Below, one piece after another: positions 40,890-49,438 of a DNA stretch of 64,000 bases. The notes below the pieces were generated by a model that had not been told where the DNA came from, searched no databases, and saw nothing but the letters and a program-made list of their open reading frames with translations. The position numbers and the translations under genes were made by a program. Numbering within the stretch: the first letter of the stretch is position 1; each line of letters opens with the position of its first letter. This DNA is from Burkholderiaceae bacterium (lineage in GTDB: Bacteria > Pseudomonadota > Gammaproteobacteria > Burkholderiales > Burkholderiaceae_C): positions 3,286,001-3,350,000 of the forward strand of contig JACKLI010000001.1 of the NCBI GenBank assembly GCA_024235995.1. The letters run 5' to 3'.

Positions 40890-41567
40890 TCAAACCGTTC
40901 GCGACACCGGCCCCGGCTTGTCGGCCAGGACGCGCGCCTTCATGACCGCCTCGGTGCGGTTGCGCGCGTTCAGGGCGCGAAAGATCGCCGCCAGGTGGAT
41001 CTTCACCGTGCCCTCGCTGATGCCCAGGCTGCGCCCGATCACCTTGTTGGGCTGGCCCTGCGAGAGCAGGCGCAGCACGTCGACCTGGCGCTCGGTCAGC
41101 AGGTCGCCCAGCGCCTCCACCCCTGCCGCCGCCGACTGGCCGGCCGCGCCCGGCGCCAGAGCGTCGTCGCGGCCCGACATCGACAGCAGCATGGGCGGCA
41201 CGTAGACGCCACCGGCCATCACCAGGCGCACGGCCGACACCATGACGGCCGGCGAATACGCCTTGGGGATATAGCCCTGCGCCCCGCAATCCAGCACGTC
41301 GCGCATCACGGCCGGATCTTCCTGGCCCGACAGCACGATGATCGGCAAGTCGGGGCACCGCTGGCGCACCTGCTGGATGTGCGACAGGCCCTCGGCGCCG
41401 GGCATGCCGAGATCGATCAGCGCCAGGTCCAGCGGCTCGTCCACCCGCTCCATCAGCTCGCGCACGTTGACCGCGGCCACGAACTCGATACCCGGCTCCA
41501 GCTCCGACAGCTTGTCCGCCACCGCATCGATGATGAGCCGGTGATCGTCTGCAATCAGGATTTTCAT
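40890..41567 (-). CDS. Orphan NarL/FixJ-type response regulator
   Basis: This 225-residue two-domain regulator has an N-terminal receiver domain with acidic pocket (IADDH, residues 5-9), phospho-acceptor Asp52 (ALIDLGMPG) and Lys ~105 (YIPKAYSP). The C-terminal LuxR-type HTH is LTERQVDVLRLLSQGQPNKVIGRSLGISEGTVKIHLAAI (~155-195, given here as 155 LTERQVDVLRLL onward). A ~35-residue Gly/Ala linker joins them. No histidine kinase is adjacent, so the signal is unknown. The ATG at 41567 begins MKILIADDH directly; the upstream ATG at 41639 adds 24 unlikely residues. It is convergent with lspA. Confidence 0.9.
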   Translation of the reverse strand: MKILIADDHRLIIDAVADKLSELEPGIEFVAAVNVRELMERVDEPLDLALIDLGMPGAEGLSHIQQVRQRCPDLPIIVLSGQEDPAVMRDVLDCGAQGYIPKAYSPAVMVSAVRLVMAGGVYVPPMLLSMSGRDDALAPGAAGQSAAAGVEALGDLLTERQVDVLRLLSQGQPNKVIGRSLGISEGTVKIHLAAIFRALNARNRTEAVMKARVLADKPGPVSRTV

Positions 41568-41674
41568 GGGATGTACGGGCGGGCAAGAACCTTGGGCGGT
41601 GTACCTGCTGACGTTAAACCGGAACCCCGGCGCAGACAATCGGCTGCCGCCCGGCCAAACGGACTAGACCTCGA

Positions 41675-41950
41675 GGGCTAGGGCCTGTGAACGCTATGAA
41701 AGGGGTCGCGAAGCTCATGACAGCCTGCCCATCAAGGCGCGCGACGCCGTGCGTGCGTCGGCACGCACAAGAAGCGCAACGCCGAGGGGCGGGCTGTCAT
41801 GAGCTTCCCTTCGGGTTGCCTCGCCAAGGGGCCGTCTGCGGCGTTGCCCGCGCTTGCAAGGCACCAGCCTTGCTGCGCACGGGCGCCTTGCATCCAGCCC
41901 CTTGGCGAGGCAACGCGATCCCCTTTCATAGCGTTCACAGGCCCTAGCCC
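41675..41950. repeat. 276-bp nested palindrome predicted to fold as a three-way junction
   Basis: The outer arms 41675-41710 and 41914-41950 are inverted copies, identical over the first 31 bases and differing only by one extra base further in. Two further inverted pairs fill the interior: arm 1 at 41710-41730/41787-41807 with a tip GTGCGTGC-GTCG-GCACGCAC (41749-41768), and arm 2 at 41815-41832/41897-41914 with a tip GCAAGGC-ACCA-GCCTTGC (41856-41873). Each tip is exactly centred in its arm. The element ends 11 bp beyond the tssJ stop. It has no credible gene and no obvious target duplication. This fills most of the 394-bp gap. Confidence 0.85.
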
Positions 41951-41961
41951 AAGCCGCCCCC

Positions 41962-42489
41962 TCAGCGCGGGGTCAGCGCAATGCCCTGCGCGCCAAAGGT
42001 CACCGTCAAATTCAGCGGTTGGCCCGGCGTCAGCGTCGCGCTCTGGCGCCAGCGCGCATGGCTGAGGTCGCGGTAGGCGCCGGTAAAGCCCAGGGCCTTC
42101 GCGTCCGCCGCCAGCGTCATCCGCACGGCGCGCTGCTCCCCGGGGCGCAGGACCACCTCCTCGCGCTGCACCAGGTCCGCCCCCAGCGTGGCGGTGTCCT
42201 TGTCCTGCAGGGCAAAGAAGTCGGCCAACTCGAAGGCGCCCGGCGCCTTGAGCACGTAGTAGCGCGTGACCAGGGGCGAGGCCCGCCCCTGGGCGTCGGG
42301 GTTGGTGTCGGGGGCCGCCACCAGGGTCAGCGTCACCGGGGTGGTCACCGGCTTTTCGGGCGCGGCGCAGGCGGCCAGCAGCGTCGCTGCCGCCACGGCC
42401 AGCAGGCAGCCCCGCCGCCCGTGCGCAGGCGCCTGCGTCGCAGGGTCACGGGACGCATAGGACGAATGGACGGTATCGGAATGGGACAC
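41962..42489 (-). CDS. tssJ: Type VI secretion outer-membrane lipoprotein TssJ
   Basis: This 175-residue lipoprotein has a basic, hydrophobic signal ending in the lipobox LLAAC, with Cys41 as the lipidated residue. It anchors the TssJLM membrane complex in the outer membrane. The beta-sandwich shows VTLTLVAAPDTNPDAQGRAS (~50-70) and the typical VVLRPGEQRAV near 125. GTG at 42489 is the start: AGGAG lies 6 bp before it, and the upstream frame lacks support. It is divergent from tssA across 73 bp. tssL and tssM are not in the window, so this copy is separated from its partners. Confidence 0.88.
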   Translation of the reverse strand: MSHSDTVHSSYASRDPATQAPAHGRRGCLLAVAAATLLAACAAPEKPVTTPVTLTLVAAPDTNPDAQGRASPLVTRYYVLKAPGAFELADFFALQDKDTATLGADLVQREEVVLRPGEQRAVRMTLAADAKALGFTGAYRDLSHARWRQSATLTPGQPLNLTVTFGAQGIALTPR

Positions 42490-42562
42490 GCTATCTCCTT
42501 TGTTGCATTGACCCTGAGGGTGTCGTCTTTGATTATCCGGTTGCTTCAAGCGAACTGGCAAC

Positions 42563-43597
42563 ATGCTGACTTCGGACCTCGTCAACGACCTGCTCGCGCC
42601 CATCGCGGCCGACGACCCCTGCGGGCCGGATCTTGAATACGATCCGGCTTTCATGGTGCTGGTTGCCGATTCGCTGGGCAAGCCCGAGCAGCAGTTCGGC
42701 GACACCATCATCGCCGCGATCGAGCCCGACTGGGCCCAGATCGGAGCGCAAGCCACCGGGATCCTGAAGCGCTCCAAGGACCTGCGCGGCGCCGTGCTGC
42801 TGCTGCGCGCCGCCACGCGCACCCAGGGGTTGGAGGGTGCGCGTCTGGGGCTCGAGTTGCTGTCCGGCCTGCTCGACCGGTTCTGGGACGGCGTGCACCC
42901 TCAGCTCGACGCCGACGACGACAACGACCCGACCATGCGCCTGAACGCGCTCGCCGCCCTCAACGACGAGGGCGCGGTGGTGCGCGACCTGTACGACGTC
43001 ACCCTGGGCATCGCCGCCGGCATCGGCCCGATTCGCGTGCGCGACCTGGCCACCGCGCGCGGCACGCTGGCCGCCACCGGTGACGGCTCGAGCTTGTCCC
43101 CCACCGTGGTGCAGGGCGGCCTCGACGACATCCTGGCTGCCGCGCCGGAGCGCGCCGAAACCATGCGGGCCCTGAGTCCGCTGCTGACGCGCATGGTCGA
43201 CCTGGTGGCCGAGCGCAGCGGGCGCACCGACACGCTCGACCTGACACGTCTGGCTGGCGTGGCCCGGCTCCTGGGTCAGAGCGCACCCACGGGCACCAGC
43301 ACCACCGAGGGCACGTCCGAGCCTACACCGGAAGATCGTGCCACCCACGCCGGCGACCCCTCGGGCTCACCGGCAAACGTCCCACGGGGAGAAATCCACA
43401 CCCGACAGGACGCGCTGCAGACGCTTGATCGGGTCATTCGCTTCCTGGAGCAGGCCGAACCCGGCAATCCGGCGCCGCTGCTGATTGCCCGCGCCAAGCA
43501 GCTCATCGGCGTCAGCTTTCTCGACATCATGGCCAACCTGGCCCCCAACGCGCTGGACACCATCCAAGTCATCACCGGGCCCCGGCCTGAATCCTGA
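42563..43597 (+). CDS. tssA: Type VI secretion protein TssA
   Basis: This 344-residue cytoplasmic protein carries the ImpA N-terminal domain (residues ~8-130; PCGPDLEYDP at ~19-28 is the signature) and a C-terminal helical region (VIRFLEQAEPGNPAPLLIARAKQLIGVSFLDIM, ~287-320). TssA coordinates baseplate docking and tail-sheath polymerisation. A Ser/Thr/Pro-rich linker (~230-275) separates the domains. It starts the plus-strand tssA-B-C-hcp operon, with only 14 bp to tssB. Confidence 0.93.
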   Translation: MLTSDLVNDLLAPIAADDPCGPDLEYDPAFMVLVADSLGKPEQQFGDTIIAAIEPDWAQIGAQATGILKRSKDLRGAVLLLRAATRTQGLEGARLGLELLSGLLDRFWDGVHPQLDADDDNDPTMRLNALAALNDEGAVVRDLYDVTLGIAAGIGPIRVRDLATARGTLAATGDGSSLSPTVVQGGLDDILAAAPERAETMRALSPLLTRMVDLVAERSGRTDTLDLTRLAGVARLLGQSAPTGTSTTEGTSEPTPEDRATHAGDPSGSPANVPRGEIHTRQDALQTLDRVIRFLEQAEPGNPAPLLIARAKQLIGVSFLDIMANLAPNALDTIQVITGPRPES

Positions 43598-43611
43598 AGA
43601 GGAGTTCCTCC

Positions 43612-44124
43612 ATGGCACAAAGCAGCCAGAAGTTCATTGCCCGCAACCGCGCCCCGCGCGTGCAGATCGAGTACGACGTCGAGTTGTACGGCGCCGAGAA
43701 AAAGATCCAGCTGCCCTTCGTGATGGGGGTGATGGCCGATCTTTCCGGCAAGCCCGAAAACCCGCTGCCCGCCGTCGGCGACCGCAAGCTCCTCGAATTC
43801 GACATCGACAACTTCGACGCCCGCATGAAGGCCATGAAGCCGCGCACGGCGTTTTCGGTCGAGAACACCCTCACCGGGGAGGGCGATCTGAAGGTGGAAC
43901 TCACCTTCGAGAGCATGGAGGACTTCTCGCCCGCGGCCGTCGCGCGCAAGGTCGACGCCCTGAACAAGCTGCTGGAAGCGCGCAACCAGCTGTCCAACCT
44001 GGTCACCTACATGGACGGCAAGACCGGCGCCGAGGAGCTGCTGGCCAGGGTGCTGGACGACCCGGCCCTGCTGCAGTCCCTGGCGGCGACCGCCAAGCAA
44101 GCCGAAGACGGCGGCGCTGCCTGA
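43612..44124 (+). CDS. tssB: Type VI secretion contractile sheath small subunit TssB
   Basis: This 170-residue protein is the small subunit (VipA) of the contractile sheath. It begins AQSSQKFIARNRAPRVQIEYDV and contains LPFVMGVMADLSG (~38-50), both strongly conserved. It ends with the helical segment that pairs with TssC. An AGGAG site precedes the ATG, and 31 bp separate it from tssC. Confidence 0.96.
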   Translation: MAQSSQKFIARNRAPRVQIEYDVELYGAEKKIQLPFVMGVMADLSGKPENPLPAVGDRKLLEFDIDNFDARMKAMKPRTAFSVENTLTGEGDLKVELTFESMEDFSPAAVARKVDALNKLLEARNQLSNLVTYMDGKTGAEELLARVLDDPALLQSLAATAKQAEDGGAA

Positions 44125-44155
44125 GACCCCGCACTGACCCGAGGAGAACCCCACC

Positions 44156-45649
44156 ATGGCCGAAGCAACCCAGCAAAGCGCCCTCAAGGACGTCGAATAC
44201 GCCGGCGGCGACTTTGCCTCGCTGCTGCAAAAAGAGTTCAAGCCGCGCAGCGACGAAGCCAAGAGCGCCGTCGAGCAGGCCGTTCAGACCCTGGCCCAGC
44301 AGGCGCTGAGCCAGACCCAGCTCATCGGCAAGGACGTCACGCGCTCGATCCAGGCCATGATCGCCGCCATCGACGCCAAGCTGACCGAGCAGGTCAACAA
44401 GATCATCCACCACCCGGATTACCAGCAGCTCGAAAGCGCCTGGCGCGGCCTGGCCTACATGGTCAACAACACCGAGACCGACGAGAACCTGAAGATCCGT
44501 GTGATGGACATCTCCAAGAAGGAGTTGGCCAAAAACCTGAAGAAGTTCAAGGGCACGGCCTGGGACCAGAGCCCGGTGTTCAAGAAGATCTACGAACAGG
44601 AGTACGGCCAGTTCGGCGGCGAGCCTTTCGGCGCCATCGTGTGCGACTACTACTTCGACCAGACCCCACCCGATGTCGAGCTGCTGGGCGAAATGGCCAA
44701 GATCGGTGCGTCGGCGCACGCACCCTTCATCACCGGCGCCAGCCCCAGCCTGATGCAGATGCAAAGCTGGCAGGAACTGGCCAACCCGCGCGACCTGACC
44801 AAGATCTTCCTCACGCCCGAATACGCCGCCTGGCGCAGCCTGCGCGAGTCCGACGACTCCAAGTACCTGGGCCTGTGCATGCCGCGCTTTCTGGCGCGCG
44901 CACCCTACGGCGCCCACACCAACCCGGTGGAGGAGTTCGACTTCGAGGAAGACACCGCTGGCGCCGACCACTCCAAGTACGCCTGGGCCAACGCCGCCTA
45001 CGCCATGGCCACCAACATCAACCGCTCGTACAAGCTGTACGGCTGGGGCTCGCGCATCCGCGGCATCGAGTCGGGCGGCGCGGTGGAGAACCTGCCGCTG
45101 CACACCTTCCCCAGCGACGATGGCGGCGTCGACCAGAAGTGCCCCACCGAGATCGCCATCAGCGACCGGCGCGAGGCCGAGCTGTCCAAGGCCGGCCTGC
45201 TCTCGCTCATCCACCGCAAGAACAGCGACTTCGCCGCCTTCATCGGCGCGCAGTCACTCAACAAGCCCTTCGAGTACGACGACCCCGACGCCACCGCCAA
45301 CGCCAACCTGGCCGCGCGCCTGCCCTACCTGTTTGCCTGCAACCGCTTCGCGCACTACCTCAAGTGCATCGTGCGCGACAAGATCGGCAGCTTCAAGGAA
45401 CGCGAAGACATGGAGCGCTGGCTGAACAAGTGGATCATGAATTACGTCGATGGTGACCCGGCCAACTCGTCGGAGATCACCAAATCGCAAAAACCGCTCG
45501 CCGCCGCCGAAGTGGTGGTTGAGGAAGTCGAGGGCAACCCTGGCTACTACACCTCCAAGTTCTTCCTGCGGCCGCACTACCAGCTCGAAGGCCTGACGGT
45601 TTCGCTGCGCCTGGTTTCCAAGCTGCCCTCCACCAAAGGTGCCGCCTAG
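44156..45649 (+). CDS. tssC: Type VI secretion contractile sheath large subunit TssC
   Basis: This 497-residue protein is the large sheath subunit (VipB). Conserved segments are WRGLAYMVNNTETDENLKIRV (~98-118), YDQSPVFKKIYEQEYGQFGG-like region, PRFLARAPYG and the C-terminal DVEGNPGYYTSKFFLRPHYQL-type end that inserts into the neighbouring sheath ring. Length is normal. It is followed by a 134-bp spacer with a hairpin before hcp. Confidence 0.96.
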   Translation: MAEATQQSALKDVEYAGGDFASLLQKEFKPRSDEAKSAVEQAVQTLAQQALSQTQLIGKDVTRSIQAMIAAIDAKLTEQVNKIIHHPDYQQLESAWRGLAYMVNNTETDENLKIRVMDISKKELAKNLKKFKGTAWDQSPVFKKIYEQEYGQFGGEPFGAIVCDYYFDQTPPDVELLGEMAKIGASAHAPFITGASPSLMQMQSWQELANPRDLTKIFLTPEYAAWRSLRESDDSKYLGLCMPRFLARAPYGAHTNPVEEFDFEEDTAGADHSKYAWANAAYAMATNINRSYKLYGWGSRIRGIESGGAVENLPLHTFPSDDGGVDQKCPTEIAISDRREAELSKAGLLSLIHRKNSDFAAFIGAQSLNKPFEYDDPDATANANLAARLPYLFACNRFAHYLKCIVRDKIGSFKEREDMERWLNKWIMNYVDGDPANSSEITKSQKPLAAAEVVVEEVEGNPGYYTSKFFLRPHYQLEGLTVSLRLVSKLPSTKGAA

Positions 45650-45697
45650 GCCGTTTGGCCGATTTGAAGCCCAGGGGTCCCAAACGTCATGCATGCA

Positions 45698-45723
45698 GGC
45701 GGACCCGGCCTTGCGGGTTCGCC
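45698..45723 (+). promoter_or_regulatory. Hairpin in the tssC-hcp spacer
   Basis: GGCGGACCCG pairs with CGGGTTCGCC (9 of 10) around a short loop, 60 bp before the hcp start. There is no T-run, so it more likely stabilises or separates the hcp message than ends transcription. It is a weak call. Confidence 0.4.
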
Positions 45724-45783
45724 CCGCGCACACAACCCCTCAACTCAACCGCCCAGATAACGGGCCCCTGAAGGAGAAAGCAG

Positions 45784-46263
45784 ATGTCATCCGATTTCCA
45801 CATCAAGCTGGCCGGCGTCGAAGGCGAGTCAAAGCACAAGGATCACAAGGGCGAGATCGAGGTTCAGTCCTGGAGTTGGAGCGTTTCCAACGCGTCCTCC
45901 GCAGCCGTCGGCAGCGGCTCGGGCAAGGGCAAGGCCGTGGCCGGCGAGTTCATCTTCACGCACAACTACGACAAGGCATCACCCAACCTGGCCAAGAGCT
46001 GCGTGTCCGGCAAGCACTTTGACAGCCTGGTCTTGACCTGCCGCAAATCCGGCGAGGGGCAGCAGGAGTACCTGAAGGTCACCCTCAAGGAGGCCTTCGT
46101 CACCTCCGTGCACCCGGGCGGCACCGCCGGCGGCGACGTGGTGGAGGTGGCCAAGCTGAGCTTCAAGGACATCGAGTTCACCTACAAGCCGCAAACCGAG
46201 AAAGGCAGCACCGGCGCGGATTCGAAGTTTGGCTGGGACGTGGCTTCGACCGAAACGCGCTGA
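45784..46263 (+). CDS. hcp: Type VI secretion tube protein Hcp (TssD)
   Basis: This 159-residue protein forms the hexameric inner tube that is fired by the sheath. The beta-barrel signature is intact: DFHIKLAGVEGESKHKDHKG (~4-23), IEVQSWSWSVSNASS, KASPNLAKSCVSGKHFD, and LKVTLKEAFVTSVHPGG. A GAAGGAGA Shine-Dalgarno lies ~7 bp before the ATG. It is probably the most highly expressed gene of the cluster, being needed in bulk. The small low-GC gene downstream may be its cargo. Confidence 0.96.
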   Translation: MSSDFHIKLAGVEGESKHKDHKGEIEVQSWSWSVSNASSAAVGSGSGKGKAVAGEFIFTHNYDKASPNLAKSCVSGKHFDSLVLTCRKSGEGQQEYLKVTLKEAFVTSVHPGGTAGGDVVEVAKLSFKDIEFTYKPQTEKGSTGADSKFGWDVASTETR

Positions 46264-46302
46264 ACGCGCTCCTGCAGGCACACCAACCGAGGAGCCGCAG
46301 AA

Positions 46303-46803
46303 ATGGCATTCACAACCACTGCCCGCAGCCAAAGTGAAGGCGTTGTCAACTTCTACAACATCGACTGGCCCGTCGGACGAATTGGCAACAACATCCATGA
46401 TGATGTCATGCTGGTGCAGGCGCTGTTCAAGATCTTCTACTACGAGATGCTTGGATTCAATGACAACTTCGAGCCTCCTCCCGGTGAATCCGAGGTCATC
46501 AAAGTGGACGGTTACGCCGGCCCCGCGACGCTTCGACACATCGTCCACTTTCAAACACAGTGCAAAAAACGCGGTGCTTCCGTGCTGCTGGATGGAATCT
46601 TCGACCCATATCGCCAGGAAGGGCAACGAAGCACGATATCAAAAACCTACTACGCACTGGATTTTCTGAACGTTCAGATATGGAATTGCTGCAAGTTGGA
46701 GGGTGTCGACTACTACACCGCGCTTCCGAATCGCGAAGACATACCCCTGCTGCTGCGCAACGCACTGAAAACGTGCAAATCCACCGCCGCCGCGTACAGT
46801 TGA
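46303..46803 (+). CDS. Low-GC hcp-linked protein with peptidoglycan-binding-like repeat
   Basis: This 166-residue protein has no clear overall relative that I recognise. Residues ~34-95 follow the pattern of a PG_binding_1 domain: DDVMLVQALFKIFYYE, then VDGYAGPATLRHIVHFQTQ, i.e. helix - xVDGxxGPxT - FQ. A second half rich in Tyr, Cys and Ile (YALDFLNVQIWNCCKLEGVD) follows. No signal peptide is present. Base composition is visibly lower in G+C than the flanking tss genes, suggesting separate acquisition. Placement between hcp and the operon terminator suggests an Hcp-loaded effector or accessory factor, by inference. No catalytic motif is visible. Confidence 0.72.
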   Translation: MAFTTTARSQSEGVVNFYNIDWPVGRIGNNIHDDVMLVQALFKIFYYEMLGFNDNFEPPPGESEVIKVDGYAGPATLRHIVHFQTQCKKRGASVLLDGIFDPYRQEGQRSTISKTYYALDFLNVQIWNCCKLEGVDYYTALPNREDIPLLLRNALKTCKSTAAAYS

Positions 46804-46872
46804 GGGCATAGTGGCTCAGGGCTGAAAATTCCCGAGTCGGGAAGCTACTCCTTCATCGAGTCGTTCACTACC

Positions 46873-46904
46873 CCGGCGGCACCTTGTGTTGCGCCGGTTT
46901 TTTT
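46873..46904 (+). terminator. Rho-independent terminator of the tssA-hcp operon
   Basis: CCGGCG and CGCCGG-type arms with inner pairing (46873-46897) run directly into TTTTTTT (46898-46904). It closes the plus-strand T6SS operon 70 bp after the low-GC gene. Confidence 0.8.
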
Positions 46905-46939
46905 GCAAGCAGCAATCTGTGAATTACCGCAGGCTGTGG

Positions 46940-47710
46940 CTAAGCGTTCAACAGGCGCGTTGTCTGGTTATCGCTGTCATTCGCCCACAGGATCAGGGCC
47001 GTGTAGTTGTCATGATTGACCTTGCCCCTGCCATGCACCTGGGCATCGAGCAGCTCAGCCCACTGCCGAGGACCACTGGCCGCGTGCAATGACTCGAGCA
47101 AAAGCTGGTCACCCAGCACCTCCCACACGCCATCGGAGCAAAGCAGCAGTACGTCCCCCGTCTGCAGGCGCATGCGGCCGGATACATCGACCTCCAGCGG
47201 GTCGCTGACGGAGCCCAGCGCCGACAGCAGCATGTTGCGCTGCGGGTGCAGGCGCGCGCCCTCCTCGTCCAACATGCCACCCGCCACCATCTGCTGCACC
47301 AGGCTGTGATCCACGGTGCGAGCGACGATGGCGCCATCGCGAAACAGGTAGGCCCGGCTGTCGCCCGAATGAGCCCACATCAGGGCCTGCTCATGGGTGT
47401 CCAGCACCGCGAGCACCGCCGTCGTCCGCATCGCCGCCAACTTGCCTCCTTCAGCCTGCCGGGCGACCACATCCAGGTTGGCCTGCTCCAGCAATTGCTT
47501 CAGGAATGTCCCGTCCAGCGACGGAACGCGCGCGTACCCGCCCAGGATGCTGCTGCGCGCCGTACTGGCCGCCACGTCGCCGCCTCCATGCCCGCCAGCC
47601 CCATCGGCCACCAGGCACGCCATGAAGCGGCCGTTGCTCCAGTGGCCGTACACGTCCTCGTTGTACTCGCGCCCACCGGGTTTGGAGAGGGTAACGATTT
47701 CGAAATTCAC
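46940..47710 (-). CDS. pppA: PP2C-type serine/threonine phosphatase (PppA) of the T6SS
   Basis: This 256-residue metal-dependent phosphatase has all PP2C metal motifs: NEDVYGHW (~17-24), ADGAGGHGGGDVAA (~36-49), SGDSRAYLFRDG (~114-125), SDGVWE (~191-196) and HDNYTALIL (~232-240). In T6SS threonine-phosphorylation circuits, PppA removes phosphate from the FHA protein that the PpkA kinase adds. The FHA gene is next upstream in the same operon, but no ppkA is in the window. It is the last gene of the minus-strand T6SS unit. Confidence 0.9.
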   Translation of the reverse strand: MNFEIVTLSKPGGREYNEDVYGHWSNGRFMACLVADGAGGHGGGDVAASTARSSILGGYARVPSLDGTFLKQLLEQANLDVVARQAEGGKLAAMRTTAVLAVLDTHEQALMWAHSGDSRAYLFRDGAIVARTVDHSLVQQMVAGGMLDEEGARLHPQRNMLLSALGSVSDPLEVDVSGRMRLQTGDVLLLCSDGVWEVLGDQLLLESLHAASGPRQWAELLDAQVHGRGKVNHDNYTALILWANDSDNQTTRLLNA

Positions 47711-47752
47711 GCCCGTGCCCTTGCAAGAATGATCGACGCCACGGCTCGACTC

Positions 47753-49414
47753 CTATTTGGGGCCGCCACCCTTCAAACGATCGAGTTGCTCTTCATAGGC
47801 CTTTAAAAAGGCCTTGCCGAACAGCGCATGAAAGTCGTCCTCGGCCTCGCGGGCGATGTCGTCGTAGAGCCTGACGAACTGGTCCCATAGCCTGGCCTTG
47901 CGGTTGGCCGTGAAGATGGCATCCAAGCGGGACTTGGCCGTGATGTTCTGCTCCAGGGCTTCGGGCGCGAACTGCTTGATCACGTGCTCCAGTGCGGCGC
48001 GCATGCCCACCATGACGCCAAATTCATGCGCCCGCAGATCCTGGTAGGCGTCGCGCATCGCCGCCTCGGCCGGCATGAAGCCGCGCATTCCCGGCCCCAG
48101 CAGATGCGCCAGGGCCACCTCGACGGTGGGCGAGAACTTGAGCGGGTTGTTGGCCTGCGCGGCGATGACGGTGACCTGGGCTCGCACCTCGTGCTTGAAC
48201 TCCTGCCGGGTGTGCAAGAGCTGCAGGGTCCCTTCGGTCGAGGTCCGCAGCAGCTCGCCCAGGCGCTCCATCAACCCCGGTGTCAGCAGCTCGGGCGTGC
48301 TCTGCATGGGGCCCAGGCCCCGCAGCAAGGCGGCCAGCAGCGCGTCGCCTGCGGCCTGTTCGCCTTGCGGCGGCGCATGGACTGCCACGGCTGGCGCGGG
48401 CGCTGGTGCCGGCATGGCGGCGGCAGGGTGGGCTTTCGGTTCGGCACGACTGGGCCCGAGCGTTGCCTGGAAGCGGTCGACCGGAGCATCCGGCGGTGCA
48501 ATGTCAGGCCCGATGACCGCAGGCGTCGAGACCGCCGATGGCGGTGGCGGCGCAGGCACCGGGATCCGAGCCACCGGGGCGACAAAGGCAAACTCATCGA
48601 CCGGCAGATGATCGCCCCGTGCCGTTTTCCGGGGCGCCACCGGCCGCGCCAGCGCAGCCAGCGGGTCGGCGGCCGAGGCGGTGTTGGGCTGGCTGAGCGG
48701 ATCGTCCAGCGGCGTCATGGCCAGTGGGTCATGGGCCAGCGGGCCCCCCAGGCCGAACAGCTCATCGATCGACTCGCCCCCTGCCGACGGCGGCGTCACC
48801 AGGTCCGAAAAATCGTCCGGGCGCGATGGCGCTGCCGCGGCAGCCGATCGGGCGACTGAGGCGCCAGCAGGTGGAGCCAGCAGATCGGCAAACGGATCGA
48901 CCGCAGCGGGCGATGGCTCGCCCTCGCTCAAGGGGTCGGGAAACAGCCCGGCAGTCGGATCGGGGTTGGCTGGCCGCGATGGCGGTTCGGCCGGCGGCCC
49001 GGCAGGTGGCTCAACCAGGCCATCGAGCAAATGGGAAAAAGGGTCTTCGACGGCAGTGACCGGTTCAGCCGGCGCGGCCATGACGGCGGCTGGCGTGCCT
49101 TGTTCCCGCAGCAGCGAAACCAGCAGTTCGAAGCCGCCGACCAACAGGCGGTCGCCTGCGTTCAGGAGTGCCTCGTTGCCGGCGCCGATGGGACGGCCGT
49201 TGAGTTGCAACGGGTTGCTGCCACGATCGATGATGGCGTAGGCACCCGCCCGGCAGACGATCTGGGCATGCACCCGCGACACGGTGCGATCGGGGTCGTC
49301 GAGCACCAGCTTGTTGGTGTCGGCCCGGCCGATCGTGCCGCCATCCTCGCCGAACTGCGCGCCCGCCGCATCGACGCTGACCCCCTGCCGGGAAACAATG
49401 GAAATGTGGAGCAC
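47753..49414 (-). CDS. tagH: T6SS-associated FHA-domain protein (TagH/Fha)
   Basis: This 553-residue protein has an N-terminal forkhead-associated domain (~1-100) with GTIGRADTNKLVLDDPDRTVSR-HAQI-type phosphothreonine site (Gly28-Arg30, Ser47-Arg48, His50). A ~270-residue low-complexity Pro/Ala/Asp linker follows. The C-terminal TagH domain (~380-553) shows AHLLGPGMRGFMPAEAAMRDAYQDLRAHE and ends DDFHALFGKAFLKAYEEQL. It recruits T6SS parts on phosphorylation. Position upstream of pppA fits the post-translational switch. Confidence 0.9.
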   Translation of the reverse strand: MLHISIVSRQGVSVDAAGAQFGEDGGTIGRADTNKLVLDDPDRTVSRVHAQIVCRAGAYAIIDRGSNPLQLNGRPIGAGNEALLNAGDRLLVGGFELLVSLLREQGTPAAVMAAPAEPVTAVEDPFSHLLDGLVEPPAGPPAEPPSRPANPDPTAGLFPDPLSEGEPSPAAVDPFADLLAPPAGASVARSAAAAAPSRPDDFSDLVTPPSAGGESIDELFGLGGPLAHDPLAMTPLDDPLSQPNTASAADPLAALARPVAPRKTARGDHLPVDEFAFVAPVARIPVPAPPPPSAVSTPAVIGPDIAPPDAPVDRFQATLGPSRAEPKAHPAAAMPAPAPAPAVAVHAPPQGEQAAGDALLAALLRGLGPMQSTPELLTPGLMERLGELLRTSTEGTLQLLHTRQEFKHEVRAQVTVIAAQANNPLKFSPTVEVALAHLLGPGMRGFMPAEAAMRDAYQDLRAHEFGVMVGMRAALEHVIKQFAPEALEQNITAKSRLDAIFTANRKARLWDQFVRLYDDIAREAEDDFHALFGKAFLKAYEEQLDRLKGGGPK

Positions 49415-49438
49415 GGCTGCATCCTTTCGAGGCGAGGT

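Noticed and set aside
41687..41947. 86-codon open frame inside the nested palindrome
   Set aside because: Open frames occur on both strands of the inverted-repeat element, have no start signals and show no protein features. They follow from the symmetric GC-rich sequence.
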